A stretch of DNA of 64,000 bases from DATARH01 sp963773625. GTDB taxonomy: Bacteria; Pseudomonadota; Alphaproteobacteria; ATCC43930; CGMCC-115725. The DNA lies in NCBI GenBank assembly GCA_963773625.1, contig CAVZCJ010000011.1:310001-374000 (forward strand). The letters are read 5' to 3'. The notes beneath the pieces were generated by a model, which did no database searches, had not been told where the DNA came from, and worked only from the letters and a program-made list of their open reading frames with translations. The position numbers and the translations under genes were made by a program. Positions 53,838 through 62,685 of the stretch are shown here, piece by piece (position 1 is the stretch's first letter; the number at the start of each line of letters is the position of its first letter).

Positions 53838-54884
53838 CTATTTGCTCGCCGCGGCATTGGTGCCCTCTTCAGACGGGCTCGGTCCCGCGCCCTTGAGACG
53901 AATGATCTGCTGTAGCGCATCGAACCAGAACGGCGCGCCAAACAACGACGCCAGCGCGGTAATCAGCCAGCCGAAAACGCGCGTCATTCAACTCCAGCCG
54001 TCCACTGGAACGCCGGCCCAGCCTACCGGAAGCGTCTCCAGCTGGTTAAGCACGGTGGGTAGAGAGGGGAGTTGATCCTTCGCCGATTGATCTTTCGTCG
54101 ATTGATCCTGACACTCGTCAATTGATCCTGACATTTCGTCAGTTGATCCTTCGCAGGCTGACCTTGCGGTAGCTTATCCGTCAGCGCAGTGATCGCTTTG
54201 GTGTCAATGGGCTGCTTCCACAGCGATTTGCGACGTCGATCGCGCTAATGTTGAGCGCCACGGCGATGACGAGAGCGAAAATAAACGACCATAGCTGCGC
54301 CGAGCGCTTATAGGCGCCGCTGACCCGATCCATCGCGTTATCGAACCAGGCGGAGAGTTCTTTGCGGATCGCGTTTTCGTCACCTTTGGCGCGATCGATG
54401 ATGCCATGCAGCATGTTCCGTATCTGGTCATTCTGGGCAGCTGGGGCGGACGCCGCACCGGGCCGGGTCCCTGCCCCGCTCTCTGGCGGCATCTTGGCAT
54501 CGACTGCGGCCTTCAGCGCCGCTACCGGGTCTTGTTGCGGCGCCGCGGGGCCTGCACAGCGGTGTTGGCCGGCAGCCCCTTGACAATGTCAAGGAACGCC
54601 GCGGCGAACTGTCTAGGATCGATGTAGGACGGGTTCGTTCTGTCTTTTTCCCCTGGTTTGGAGCCATCACCACGAGGGTTTATCAGGCCATGCTGGTAGA
54701 GTTCGCCAGCCAGCGCCCCGAAATTGGGATCGTTAAGCAGATTCTTGATCCCCTGGAGGAGGGTTCTGGCTCGCCAATTCAGCACCGAAGCGACGGCTTC
54801 TGTAACCGTACCGGCAGCAAGGCTCACGGCGAGAAAGGTGAAGACCATGCCGATGGCGAAGTCGAGAATTCCGCTGCTCAGCAT
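53838..54884 (-). pseudogene. Broken gene for a two-part membrane protein
   Basis: Three frames and one in-frame TGA together spell one protein. Start ATG 54884 MLSSGILDFAIGMVFTFLAV, a membrane segment, then LLNDPNFGALAGELYQHGLI. The frame shifts near 54550 to AAPQQDPVAALKAAVDAKMP and IRKELSAWFDNAMDRVSGAY with a second membrane helix. It shifts again near 54228 and 54110 through a Lys-Asp-Gln-rich repeat. After the TGA at about 53988 comes MTRVFGWLITALASLFGAPF. I recognise the order (mini-kinase-free, two to three helices, AWFDxAMDRVSGxYKR) as a conserved uncharacterised bacterial membrane protein. The breaks could be decay or consensus errors. Confidence 0.65.
54071..54157. repeat. Degenerate TTGATCC tandem repeats
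   Basis: Five imperfect units of 14-21 bases, each containing TTGATC(C/T)T or TTGATCCTGAC. On the minus strand they encode repeated Lys-Asp-Gln / Cys-Gln-Asp-Gln peptides in the broken membrane gene. Unit lengths that are not multiples of three may explain some of its frame changes. Confidence 0.6.
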
Positions 54885-54986
54885 GGTTTCCTCCCCGATT
54901 TCGCTGTCTAGCTCGCGCCGCGATATTTGCCCTCAATGCTAGCAGGAAGTACGCCTGACTTTTGGATATCACGCCGGCCAATTTTC

Positions 54987-55880
54987 TCACTGGTTTTCCG
55001 GCGCATCAAACCCGCGGCGGTAAGAGAGCGCCTCGGCGACGTGGCGGCGCGCGACAATCGCGGCGCCGTCGAGATCGGCCAAGGTACGGGCGACGCGCAG
55101 GACGCGGTGGTAGCCGCGCGCCGACAGGCGCAGCCGCTCGGCGGCGCGGGTGAGCAGCGCGCGGCCGGTCTCTTCCGGGGTCGCGACCTCGTCGAGCAGA
55201 GTGCCATCCGCCTCGGCGTTGGTGCGGATACGCCGCTCGCCGGGCAGCTTCGCATAACGGTCGGTCTGCCGCTTGCGGGCGATGCGCACCCGCTCGGCGA
55301 CATCGGTGCTCGACTCGGCGGGCGGCGGCAGCGCGAGGTCGCTGGCGGCGACCGCAGGCACGTCGATATGCAGATCGATGCGGTCGAGCAGCGGCCCCGA
55401 CAGTTTCGATTGATATTCCTGGGCACAGCGCGGCGCGCGACCGCAGGCGCGGCCCGGCTCGGCGAGGTAGCCGCAGCGGCACGGGTTCATCGCCGCGACG
55501 AGCTGCACCCGTGCCGGATAAGTCACGTGACCGTTGGCGCGGGCGACACTGACCCGACCGGTTTCGAGCGGCTGGCGCAGCGCCTCCAGTGCGGCCCGAT
55601 TGAACTCGGGTAGCTCGTCGAGAAAGAGCACTCCGTGATGTGCAAGCGAAATCTCGCCCGGGCGCGGCCGGATGCCACCGCCGACCAGCGCCGGCAGCGA
55701 AGCCGAATGGTGCGGGTCGCGAAACGGCCGCTCGCGCAACAGGGCGCCGCCGCGCAACCCGCCGGCGGCCGACTGGATCATGCCGAGCTCCAGCGCCTCG
55801 GCCGGCTCCAGCGGCGGCAGAATGCCGGGAAGCCGCGCCGCCAGCATCGACTTGCCGGCGCCGGGCGGACCCACCATCAA
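54987..55880 (-). pseudogene. comM: C-terminal part of ComM/YifB Mg-chelatase-like ATPase, split by island
   Basis: About 297 residues of an expected 500. ComM is a hexameric helicase that aids branch migration in natural transformation. Present are Walker A MVGPPGAGKSMLAARLPGIL, HHSASLPALVGGG, LDELPEFNRAALEALRQPLE, the GYHRVLRVARTLADLDGAAI end, and a four-Cys-type CRCGYLAEPGRACGRAPRC segment. Homology stops just before Walker A at about 55880. The missing N-terminal half (Lon-protease-like domain) should lie beyond the window at the other end of the inserted element. Confidence 0.88.
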
Positions 55881-55896
55881 GCTCGATGAGCCTATT

Positions 55897-55951
55897 TTGT
55901 TCCCTTGATGACCGGTCGGTCATCGGTGGATATCGTTAATGAAGGGAACAA
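55897..55951. promoter_or_regulatory. Nested palindromes upstream of the recombinase (candidate att/operator)
   Basis: Outer arms TTGTTCCCTT (55897-55906) and AAGGGAACAA (55942-55951) are a perfect 10-bp inverted repeat. Inside is another, GATGACC-GGTC-GGTCATC (55907-55924). The site lies between the comM junction and the recombinase ATG at 55956, where an attachment site arm or a recombinase operator is expected. Confidence 0.55.
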
Positions 55952-55955
55952 TGCG

Positions 55956-57707
55956 ATGACCCCCGCCGATCCGAACCTTGCCTACCTCTATTCCCGCGTC
56001 TCGGCAATGTGCAGGTCAAAGGTAGTGGCCTCGCCCGCCAGCAGGAAGGCCATGAATGGGCTGCCGAAAAAGGTTGGCGGATCGACTATCTTCATCACCT
56101 TTGACGATCTCGGGCTGAGCGCGTTTCGCGGCAAAAACTACAAAATCGGCGCGTTGGCCCGGTTCTTGAAATGGCCGAAGCGGGTCGAGCTACCCGGTCG
56201 GATTCTCGTGATTGACGAATTTTCGCGGATGAGCCGCACCGCGATCATCGAGGCGAATAAGCTCTTTACCCGATTGCTCGAAACCGGCTTCACCATCGCG
56301 TTTACGATGGATCGCACCACCTATACCAAAAAGGAAATCAACGGGGCGACGGCGGCAAGTGGATCATGGCGCAGCTTAAAATGCAGGCCGCACATGACTA
56401 CTCCCGGAGCCTGCGCCGCAATGTCGGCAAAGCATGGAAAGCCAAACGCGAAGCCCGTGCCACCGGCAACCCACGACCAACTAACGATTGCCCCATGTGG
56501 TTGTTAGCGGTCGATAAGGCCGCATACGAGGCCGGTCTAATTCGGCCCCGCGCCGACAAGTACGCCCAGACCATCTATATCGAACGGGTCCTCCAGGGCG
56601 AACCAATAGGGCGTTTCGAAGTTGTCCGGTTGATCTTCCAACTCGCCATCACCGGACTGGGCAAACGCGCCATAGCCAAACGATTAAACGACAGGTGCAT
56701 CCCGGCCTTTCGTGGCCGCAACGGCTGGCACCACTCCAGCGTCCAACGCATCCTGCAAAACCCGCCGTCATCGGTCACTACCAGGCATACACCCGCGATA
56801 TCGACGATGAGGGTGTTCGGCACTATGAGAAAGCCGGGGCGGTGATCGAAAATCACTTCCCCGTGGTGATCGAACCGGACACCTATTGGACGGCGCAGGG
56901 CGCGATCCAGGGTCGATCAAAGAACGCGGCGGGTCGTCATGGTGCCAGCAACGCCAATGTGCTCCGGGGCCTCTGTAAGTGCCTCGTCTGCGGTTCCGGC
57001 CTCACCTATATCAACAAAGGTCGGCTGGGCGGACAATTCCTCCTTTGCACCGGGGCGCAGCAAGGCCGATGCACAGCGGGGTATCACCATCCTTATCTGG
57101 CGATAAAGTCGGAGCTATTGCGATTTATCCCAACGCTGGATTTTGGGCGCGTGATGCCGGAACCCACGCTGGTTGATCCAGCCATTGCCATCGAGGGTGA
57201 GATCGCCACGGCAACCGCAAGCTGGCCCGACTGGCGAAGGTCATAGGCGACGATGATGCCGGGGATCATGACCCGATTATCGTCGAGATGCGCGACCTAC
57301 GTGCGACCCTCAAGGGGTTGCGGGCGACCCTCGCCCAGACGAACCACCAGGCGCGGATTGATGAACAGGTTAATCATCGCGACCGGGTTGATCGGTTGGT
57401 GGATTTGATAATCCGGATGGACATGGGCACCCCGGAGGAACGCGCCGATGTTCGAGCTTCGATTGCGATGGAGATGCGACGCCTCATCGATCGGATTGAT
57501 GTCCAGGGCGATAAGGTGATGGTCGTGCGGATGAAGCCCCTCGCGGGTCTGGTCACGACGCTACGGCTAGTGGGTCAACGAATAGTTGAGACGACGGAGA
57601 CGGATGACGCCGGGGTGGTGGAGAGGTGGCCTGGGAAATCTGGACAGGCCGATAAGTGGATTTTCTGCCTGATGCGGCGAGGATGCCGCGGAACAGGAGG
57701 GACATGA
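55956..57707 (+). pseudogene. Large serine recombinase, multiple frame breaks
   Basis: Site-specific recombinase likely responsible for integration in comM. The start is ATG 55956 after GAAGGGA. The resolvase domain has LAYLYSRVS with the catalytic Ser, FDDLGLSAFRGKNYKIGALA and ILVIDEFSRMSRTAIIEANK (the Arg-rich helix). The recombinase domain reads AKRLNDRCIPAFRGRNGWHH and SSVQRILQNP. The zinc ribbon has CKCLVCGSGL and a later Cys, and the coiled coil has RDLRATLKGLRATL. Single-base shifts occur near 56008, 56090, 56350, 56765 and 57225. An IS3 element begins at 57649 inside the last codons. Either dead or badly sequenced. Confidence 0.85.
57649..57669 (+). repeat. IS left terminal inverted repeat
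   Basis: 21 bases starting CCGATAAGTGGAT and ending TCTGCC. It matches the reverse complement of 58930-58950 except for two adjacent bases (TT against CC). Confidence 0.8.
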
Positions 57708-58015
57708 CGAGACGAACACGGCGGAACCACAGCCCGGCTTTCAAGGCGAAGGTGGCTTTGGCGGCGATCAAGGGCGAGAAGACGCTGGCGGAGCTGGCGC
57801 AGCAGTTTGACGTGCATCCGAACCAGATCACGGCTTGGAAGGCGCAACTGCTGGAGGGGGCGGCCGGCGTGTTCGGCGCCGGTTCGGCCGGCGCGGCATC
57901 CGCGCCGGCGGTGGACCTGAAGACGCTGCACGCGAAGATCGGCGAGCTGACGCTGGAGAACGATTTTTTGGCCGGCGCGCTCGGCAAGGCCGGCATGCCG
58001 AGCGCAAAGCGATGA
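57704..58015 (+). CDS. IS3-family transposase OrfA
   Basis: 103 residues, start ATG 57704 behind CAGGAGGGA. Helix-turn-helix of the IS3 type (AFKAKVALAAIKGEKTLAEL, FDVHPNQITAWKAQLLEGA) and a leucine-rich C-terminal part (LKTLHAKIGELTLENDFLAG). At 57964-57970 the heptamer T TTT TTG is in the right phase for a programmed -1 shift into OrfB, which would give the OrfAB transposase. The stop TGA overlaps the OrfB ATG. Confidence 0.92.
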   Translation: MTRRTRRNHSPAFKAKVALAAIKGEKTLAELAQQFDVHPNQITAWKAQLLEGAAGVFGAGSAGAASAPAVDLKTLHAKIGELTLENDFLAGALGKAGMPSAKR

Positions 58016-58839
58016 TCGACCGCGGCCACGAGCTGCCGCTGACCCGGCAGGCGGAGCTGCTGGGGATCAGCCGCGGCAGTCTCTATTATAGGCCCTGTCC
58101 GGTGTCGCCGGCCGATCTGGCGATCATGCGGCGGATCGACGAGCTGCACCTCGACTATCCGTTCGCGGGCAGCCGGATGCTGCGTGACCTGCTGCGTGGC
58201 GAGGGGATCGCGATCGGCCGGGAGCGGGTCGCGACGATGATGCGGCGGATGGGGATCGAGGCGATGTATCGCCGACCGCACACCTCCAAGCCGGCGCAGG
58301 GGCACAAGGTCTTTCCCTACCTGCTGCGCGGCCTGGCGATCGAGCGGCCGAACCAGGTCTGGGCGATGGATATCACTTACATCCCGATGGCGCGTGGCTT
58401 CGTCTACCTCGCCGCGGTGGTGGACTGGTTCAGCCGGCGGGTGCTGGCCTGGCGGGTGTCGATCACCATGGAGGTCGATTTCTGCCTGGACGCGGTCGAC
58501 GAGGCGCTGGCCCGGCACGGCCGGCCGGAGATCTTCAACACCGACCAAGGCAGCCAGTTCACCAGTGCGGCGTTCACCGGCCTGCTGTGGAGAACGCGAT
58601 CAGGATCAGCATGGATGGCCGCGGCTCCTGGCGCGACAACGTGTTCGTCGAGCGGCTGTGGCGTTCGGTCAAGTACGAGGAGGTCTACCTGCGCGCCTAC
58701 GACAGCGTCGCCGAGGCGCGCAGCTCGATCGGCCGCTATCTGGGCTTCTACAACCGCAAGCGACCGCATTCGAGCCTTGACGCGACGGACGCCGGATCAC
58801 GTCTACTTCGGCGGCCTGCCGCAGGTCGAGGCGGCATGA
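58012..58839 (+). CDS. IS3-family transposase OrfB (two compensating frame breaks)
   Basis: Catalytic part with the DDE integrase core: QVWAMDITYIPMARGFVYLA (first Asp) and EIFNTDQGSQFTSAAFTGLL (second Asp). Near 58588 one base is missing and near 58783 one is extra. Between them the correct protein is in another frame (VENAIRISMDGRGSWRDNVF, then VERLWRSVKYEEVYLRAYDS with the catalytic Glu). The frame then returns for RTPDHVYFGGLPQVEAA. As written the element would not transpose. Length without breaks is normal. Confidence 0.88.
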   Translation: MIDRGHELPLTRQAELLGISRGSLYYRPCPVSPADLAIMRRIDELHLDYPFAGSRMLRDLLRGEGIAIGRERVATMMRRMGIEAMYRRPHTSKPAQGHKVFPYLLRGLAIERPNQVWAMDITYIPMARGFVYLAAVVDWFSRRVLAWRVSITMEVDFCLDAVDEALARHGRPEIFNTDQGSQFTSAAFTGLLWRTRSGSAWMAAAPGATTCSSSGCGVRSSTRRSTCAPTTASPRRAARSAAIWASTTASDRIRALTRRTPDHVYFGGLPQVEAA

Positions 58840-58929
58840 AATTCGCCGCCGTTGTCGGGGCATCGCTCCGGTCGGGCTACGCCCTCCCTGCGTGACGCCC
58901 CGACAACGGCAATCCAGGAACCACCAACC

Positions 58930-58950
58930 GGCAGAGGATCCACTTATCGG
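58930..58950 (-). repeat. IS right terminal inverted repeat
   Basis: 21 bases; its reverse complement starts CCGATAAGTGGAT and ends TCTGCC, pairing with 57649-57669. It lies about 90 bases after the OrfB stop. Confidence 0.8.
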
Positions 58951-58964
58951 AACCGAAACGCTGT

Positions 58965-59264
58965 TCAGACGAAGCCGGCCACCTCTACCCTCAAGCAGCG
59001 CACCTCGATAAGCTCGTCGTCCGTGGTGGCGTACGCGCTGTCGGATGAATCCTGCCACTGGATCAGCCGGTGATATCGGTGATCCGGGTGTTCTTCGCGG
59101 GCAAGAAACTCGGCCTCATCAAGGGTGTTGAAGAAGTTTTCGTTTCGCCGCGTTTGGGCTACCTGTTTGGCCTGTTCGACCGTCTCAAAAACCCAACAAC
59201 CGATACAATCGGGACCGTCGTCATCGCCACTGTTAGACTGCCCAAGTAGGACCGCTACGTGCAT
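58965..59264 (-). CDS. Hypothetical small protein
   Basis: 99 residues, start ATG 59264 with GGGAGG eight bases upstream, which supports translation. Acidic, with MHVAVLLGQSNSGDDDGPDC at the start and a central FNTLDEAEFLAREEHPDHRY. I do not recognise the family. The stop lies just outside the IS right end, so the gene is intact. Confidence 0.55.
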   Translation of the reverse strand: MHVAVLLGQSNSGDDDGPDCIGCWVFETVEQAKQVAQTRRNENFFNTLDEAEFLAREEHPDHRYHRLIQWQDSSDSAYATTDDELIEVRCLRVEVAGFV

Positions 59265-59455
59265 GGCCTGCCTCCCTTCTCAAATAGCATTAGATAAGTC
59301 GTTTAGTCTGCATGACAAGGCATACTCAGCATATCTTGCCTATACAACTACGATTATACCTAGAAAAGTAGTGCAAAACTAATTATTAATCTTTAATATA
59401 CTTTCACTGTTCTTATATATTATGGCATGAGGTACGTCCCCGACATTTCATTAAC
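59265..59455. other. AT-rich non-coding pocket in the island
   Basis: About 190 bases strongly enriched in A and T relative to everything around, between two divergent small genes. It likely holds promoters for both sides (for example TATACC at 59354 and TATATT near 59415). No gene is supported. Confidence 0.45.
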
Positions 59456-59883
59456 GTGACCGATCAAACTGTGGAACTTCCACACTTTTTAGACACGTCG
59501 CGACGCGTGTACGCGAAGATGACGATGCGTGAGGAACGCAAAGCCCGCACCCTCCGTATGTTCATCGCCAGTACGGCGCTGGTCGTCCAAGCGATGAAAC
59601 GCGATCCCGAACAGGCGCGCGTCGAGTGTCGAAAAACTTGGTGTCAAAGGGCGTCGTCCCGAGATGCAAGCGCTGCGGTTGGCGGCGGGTCGATCCCGGC
59701 TTGCGGGAACCCAAATGGGCCAATGCTGCCGCCTATGTGGCCCAACCCCCCAATGGTGACGGTGCGCCGACCACGTTGAGGGAAGCGGCGCGCTACATGC
59801 GCGAACGCGGCGGGATGCGCGAACTGTCGAATTTGTGGACCGCACACCAGAAGGGCGAACCCGAAGGTGCCACCCGCTCTTGA
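59456..59883 (+). CDS. Hypothetical protein, frame broken
   Basis: Begins at GTG 59456 with VELPHFLDTSRRVYAKMTMR and EERKARTLRMFIASTALVVQ, a helical N-terminus. Near 59628 the plausible continuation moves to another frame. That frame ends LREPKWANAAAYVAQPPNGD, TTLREAARYMRERGGMRELS and NLWTAHQKGEPEGATRS at 59883. Length would be about 142 residues. The family is not recognised. The middle frame is uncertain: one option contains a CKRC motif. Confidence 0.4.
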
Positions 59884-59899
59884 GGATTGGGGTGACGCC

Positions 59900-60708
59900 A
59901 TGCTCACCGGGATCGACCCCGATTTTACGATTAAACCGCAAAACTATTGCAGGACCTACGCAGTCGCGCTGGTGCGGTTGGGGGTGACGCGAACGATGAG
60001 AACGTATGGCTCATCGAGGATGACGATCTCGCGCGTCGGCTCATCACGCGGGTCAAAAAAACCGCCATCATCAAGGATGGTCCGCGCGATTATATTGAAA
60101 ACTATGCCGCCGCTCGCGCCGCGCCTGCCGATATTCCGGATAATAACTCAGAGCTAGACGAGGATGACTTTAGCAAAGACGAAGATGATCGCCTTGGCGT
60201 GATGGCGGATCGCAAACCGGGGGATCAATTGTTCGTCTGGGGTAATGACGGCATCATCAAATGGCAAGTCTTACGGGTTCCCGCTGGCAAACTCCCCAGC
60301 CCGCTCATGGGCGACATTGTGAACCGAGACTACCCGACAGCGGGTGATGCCATGGAGGCGGGTCGCCGCATATCCGAGAGATGGGGGGTTCCTCTATATG
60401 GGAAGCCGGTCGAGTATATGGGAAGCCGGTCGAGTATATGGGAAGCCGGTCGAGTATATGGGAAGCCGGTAGAAGTTCACGGCACGAAGGAAGGAGACGC
60501 CACCGCTGACGGGGCAAGCTGGGCGTGTTCGTTTTCAAGGGTGATGGAAGATGGCGCGGATACCGACGACCGAACGCGGGGGAGTGACGCAGGGCGAGGT
60601 CGTAAAGGATCGGGTCCGGAAACTTCACAGGAGCCTCGTTGGCGGGCCGCTGGTGGGGCATTGCGGGTTCGGCGTGGTTGGGTGGATCGTGGAGAAACGC
60701 GCTGCTAA
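59900..60708 (+). CDS. Hypothetical protein with Asp-rich middle, frame broken
   Basis: ATG 59900 gives MLTGIDPDFTIKPQNYCRTY AVALVRLG, then near 59990 the frame shifts to GDANDENVWLIEDDDLARRL and RDYIENYAAARAAPADIPDN. An acidic stretch (SELDEDDFSKDEDD) follows, then LFVWGNDGIIKWQVLRVPAG. Near the C-terminus a 20-base tandem repeat changes the reading. The true end is unclear: the open frame runs to 60708, overlapping the next gene. No family recognised. Confidence 0.45.
60395..60470 (+). repeat. 20-bp tandem repeat, nearly four copies
   Basis: Three identical units TATATGGGAAGCCGGTCGAG (60395-60454) and a fourth that matches 16 bases before diverging. It lies inside a hypothetical coding frame. 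Twenty is not a multiple of three, so gain or loss of one unit changes the reading frame; the present three extra copies (60 bases) keep it. Confidence 0.9.
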
Positions 60709-60793
60709 GGCTTCTGGTCGACCTTGTGATAGCGTCATCCTGATCGGCGCATGTTTGAAAGGGCGGCACCCAAGGCAGCGGCGTCGCCGGTGA
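60551..60793 (+). CDS. Hypothetical small protein
   Basis: 80 residues, start ATG 60551 after GGAAG. MARIPTTERGGVTQGEVVKD and VRKLHRSLVGGPLVGHCGFG are followed by a hydrophobic GVVGWIVEKRAAK. This reads more protein-like than the overlapping frame from upstream. Family unknown. Confidence 0.4.
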   Translation: MARIPTTERGGVTQGEVVKDRVRKLHRSLVGGPLVGHCGFGVVGWIVEKRAAKASGRPCDSVILIGACLKGRHPRQRRRR

Positions 60794-61257
60794 TCCGATG
60801 CAAATGGGATCTGCCTCACTGATCGTCGCGCCAGATGCCCGAAAAGCGCGCGTGCTTACCGTGCGGGTTGCCCTGGGCCTGCACTTCTCGATAGCACAAT
60901 AAATCTGCGGGCCTTAGATCGCTTCGTGGCGATTCCGAGCACCAATAACGGCGCGACATAGATAGCCGCCATTATGAGACCATGCATTCGTTCCTCCCGT
61001 TTTGAGAGGGAGCGTAGGATCGGGAGCGTTGATGGTCAATCGAACGCTCCGCCAGCCGTATCCGATCTCGAAAAAAAACCAAAACCACTTGTTCGCAAAT
61101 GTGAAATGCTCGGTACCTGCCCGCAATGCGGGAGGAAGCCCGGATCGCATTGACAATCTGACGGGAAGGGAATTGGGCCATGGCAAAGTCAATTGCCAAG
61201 GCTTCGATTAGCTTCGGGGCGGGACACCGTGCATTTTAGATGTCTAGTTTCTCTTCC
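60794..61257. other. Gap without a supported gene
   Basis: About 460 bases with short open frames on both strands, none with a ribosome-binding site and protein-like composition together. A short frame at 61181 (MAKSIAKASISFGAGHRAF) is possible but too short to support. Confidence 0.4.
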
Positions 61258-61404
61258 TTAGCACCGGTCGATCATGGCGAGTTCGGCCTCGTCTGCCGCT
61301 ATTTGACTAAGAAACAACTGGACGAGTGCGATGTCGGCACCTGTCGCAAGATAGCAGCGGTGCGCTTCGATCCGGCGATGCAGGAGTTCGGCACGGTCTT
61401 CCAT
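61258..61404 (-). CDS. Hypothetical short helical protein
   Basis: 48 residues from ATG 61404 (MEDRAELLHRRIEAHRCYLA, then TGADIALVQLFLSQIAADEA). The frame is open further to 61491 but the added part looks non-coding. The pattern of a charged helical hairpin, RAELLxRRIExxRxYLAxGxD, recurs in small proteins of alphaproteobacterial mobile regions that I remember; no function is known. Confidence 0.55.
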   Translation of the reverse strand: MEDRAELLHRRIEAHRCYLATGADIALVQLFLSQIAADEAELAMIDRC

Positions 61405-61594
61405 GTGCCATTTTGTTGATGCGCATCTTGGCGCACTGATCTGGATCAAATCCTCCAGTTGAATGAGTAGAATCCGACCCTGACTGTGCATCGAGGTTCA
61501 ACCTAAAACCCGGATCGTTAACAGAGTGATTCTGCGGCGCAGCACCCTGCCGCTCCGTCCCCATATGCTCTGACGGACAGAACGGAGTGGAACC

Positions 61595-61817
61595 ATGTTC
61601 AGCATCCACTACGTCATCAGCCGCGAGAACGATCATCCGGTTGATCGAGTAACCTTCGGGGGCGATAACCTCTCCGACGCTATCGCACACGCGCGATCGA
61701 GGGTAAAGGCCACGAATGCCAGCGCTTCTGACAGATCCGGTGCGTCCGCATCCGATCGGATTTTTGATCTTCGACTCTGCTGGCAGAGAGCTTTTTCATC
61801 GCGAATATTTGGGATAG
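61595..61817 (+). CDS. Hypothetical small protein (one +1 frame break)
   Basis: ATG 61595: MFSIHYVISRENDHPVDRVT, FGGDNLSDAIAHARSRVKAT. The frame shifts by one base near 61717; the second frame reads DPVRPHPIGFLIFDSAGREL and FHREYLG, ending at 61817. Combined about 73 residues. The closing motif (V-D-A-x-G-[KR]-x-hydrophobic-x-R) is common in small proteins of this kind of island; function unknown. Confidence 0.5.
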
Positions 61818-61874
61818 CGAAGCGCCCCTACGACTCCCGGAGAGGCTTCGGGGGGGTGGTCCTTCAGTGATGGC

Positions 61875-62043
61875 TCACCACCGCATCAGATCGCCTCGAT
61901 GCACCCCAAATAAGATGCTACCCCGCCCGTATTGGGCTTCGATCAAAAGTCTCGCGTTGATCTGCGAGTCCCGCCATGACGCGGACCTCCTGCTGATTCC
62001 CGTTCGCCAACCTGACGATGGCCCTCCACGTTGTTGCGGACAT
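61875..62043 (-). CDS. Hypothetical small protein (one +1 frame break)
   Basis: ATG 62043: MSATTWRAIVRLANGNQQEV, RVMA, then after a one-base shift near 61972 SQINARLLIEAQYGRGSILF, GVHRGDLMRW. About 55 residues. The NARxLIEAQYGxGSI pattern is recurrent in small proteins of integrative elements. It is divergent from the XRE regulator across about 60 bases. Confidence 0.5.
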
Positions 62044-62104
62044 TGTGTCTCCCACGGTATAAACAAAATGTAGGATTATAAACCGGGGGATATGAAACCT
62101 CAAT

Positions 62105-62384
62105 ATGGTCGGCCAGAAAATGGATGCCTGTCAGTTGGTCGCATGGAATGTCCGGCGAATTCGGGTCAGCCGGGGCATCGCGTCGGAGGCTCTGGCTGCC
62201 GCCTCAGGAGTTCGATAGATCGTATGTGAGCCGCCTAGAGCGGGGACTCGCGAACCCCACGATTGGCATCCTCGAACGGATCGCCGCCGTTCTGGAAATC
62301 AGGATCGGAGAGCTATTCGTGGTTCCTGATCAGGGTGAAGATCGCCCTATGCGATTGCCGGGCGGTCGCCGCCGCAGGGGATGA
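62105..62384 (+). CDS. XRE-family DNA-binding protein (one +1 frame break)
   Basis: About 92 residues. From ATG 62105: MVGQKMDACQLVAWNVRRIR, VSRGIASEALAAASGV; an extra T near 62212 shifts the frame, then DRSYVSRLERGLANPTIGIL and ERIAAVLEIRIGELF. A classic cro/C1 helix-turn-helix in which the recognition helix is split by the break. ATG 62120 is an alternative start. It is probably a local regulator of the divergent gene and of the island. 62385-62685 shows no supported gene. Confidence 0.65.
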
Positions 62385-62685
62385 GGAGGTGTCGAAGTGG
62401 TTTCTCCCGGCTCTACCGCGATACTTAGATGGCCGGATCAAGTCCGGCCACAGGTGATATGGAAAACCACTGAATCCCAAGCATTTCTGCCAATTACGTG
62501 AACAACGCTTACCCCGCCACTTACCCCGGCGTCAATGGAGGCTCCGTTCTGCCAGAATTACTGCCCCGAAACTCTAATGGCCCGTCGCAACGGCAGTGGC
62601 GCAAACAGTTGCCCCGGCGTCAACCAGCACCACATACGGGCCGATGACCTCAAAGTTTATCGCCACAGCAGCCAACGGCGACGAC

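Larger units (their letters stand above)
57649..58950 (+). mobile_element. IS3-family insertion sequence
   Basis: About 1.3 kb, bounded by imperfect 21-bp inverted repeats (CCGATAAGTGGAT..TCTGCC; 19 of 21 match), with two overlapping transposase frames between. It lies at the 3' end of the serine recombinase. Target duplications were not identified with certainty, as the exact tips may extend beyond the matched 21 bp. Confidence 0.85.

Noticed and set aside
53980..53995. In-frame TGA in the broken membrane gene as selenocysteine
   Set aside because: The same gene has several frameshifts and no selenocysteine insertion hairpin was seen; mutation or error is simpler.
54071..54157. Iterons of a plasmid or replication origin
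   Set aside because: The units are irregular in length and form part of a coding sequence on the minus strand; no replication protein is adjacent.
60395..60470. CRISPR array
   Set aside because: Units are directly adjacent without spacers and no cas-like gene is nearby; it is a simple tandem repeat.
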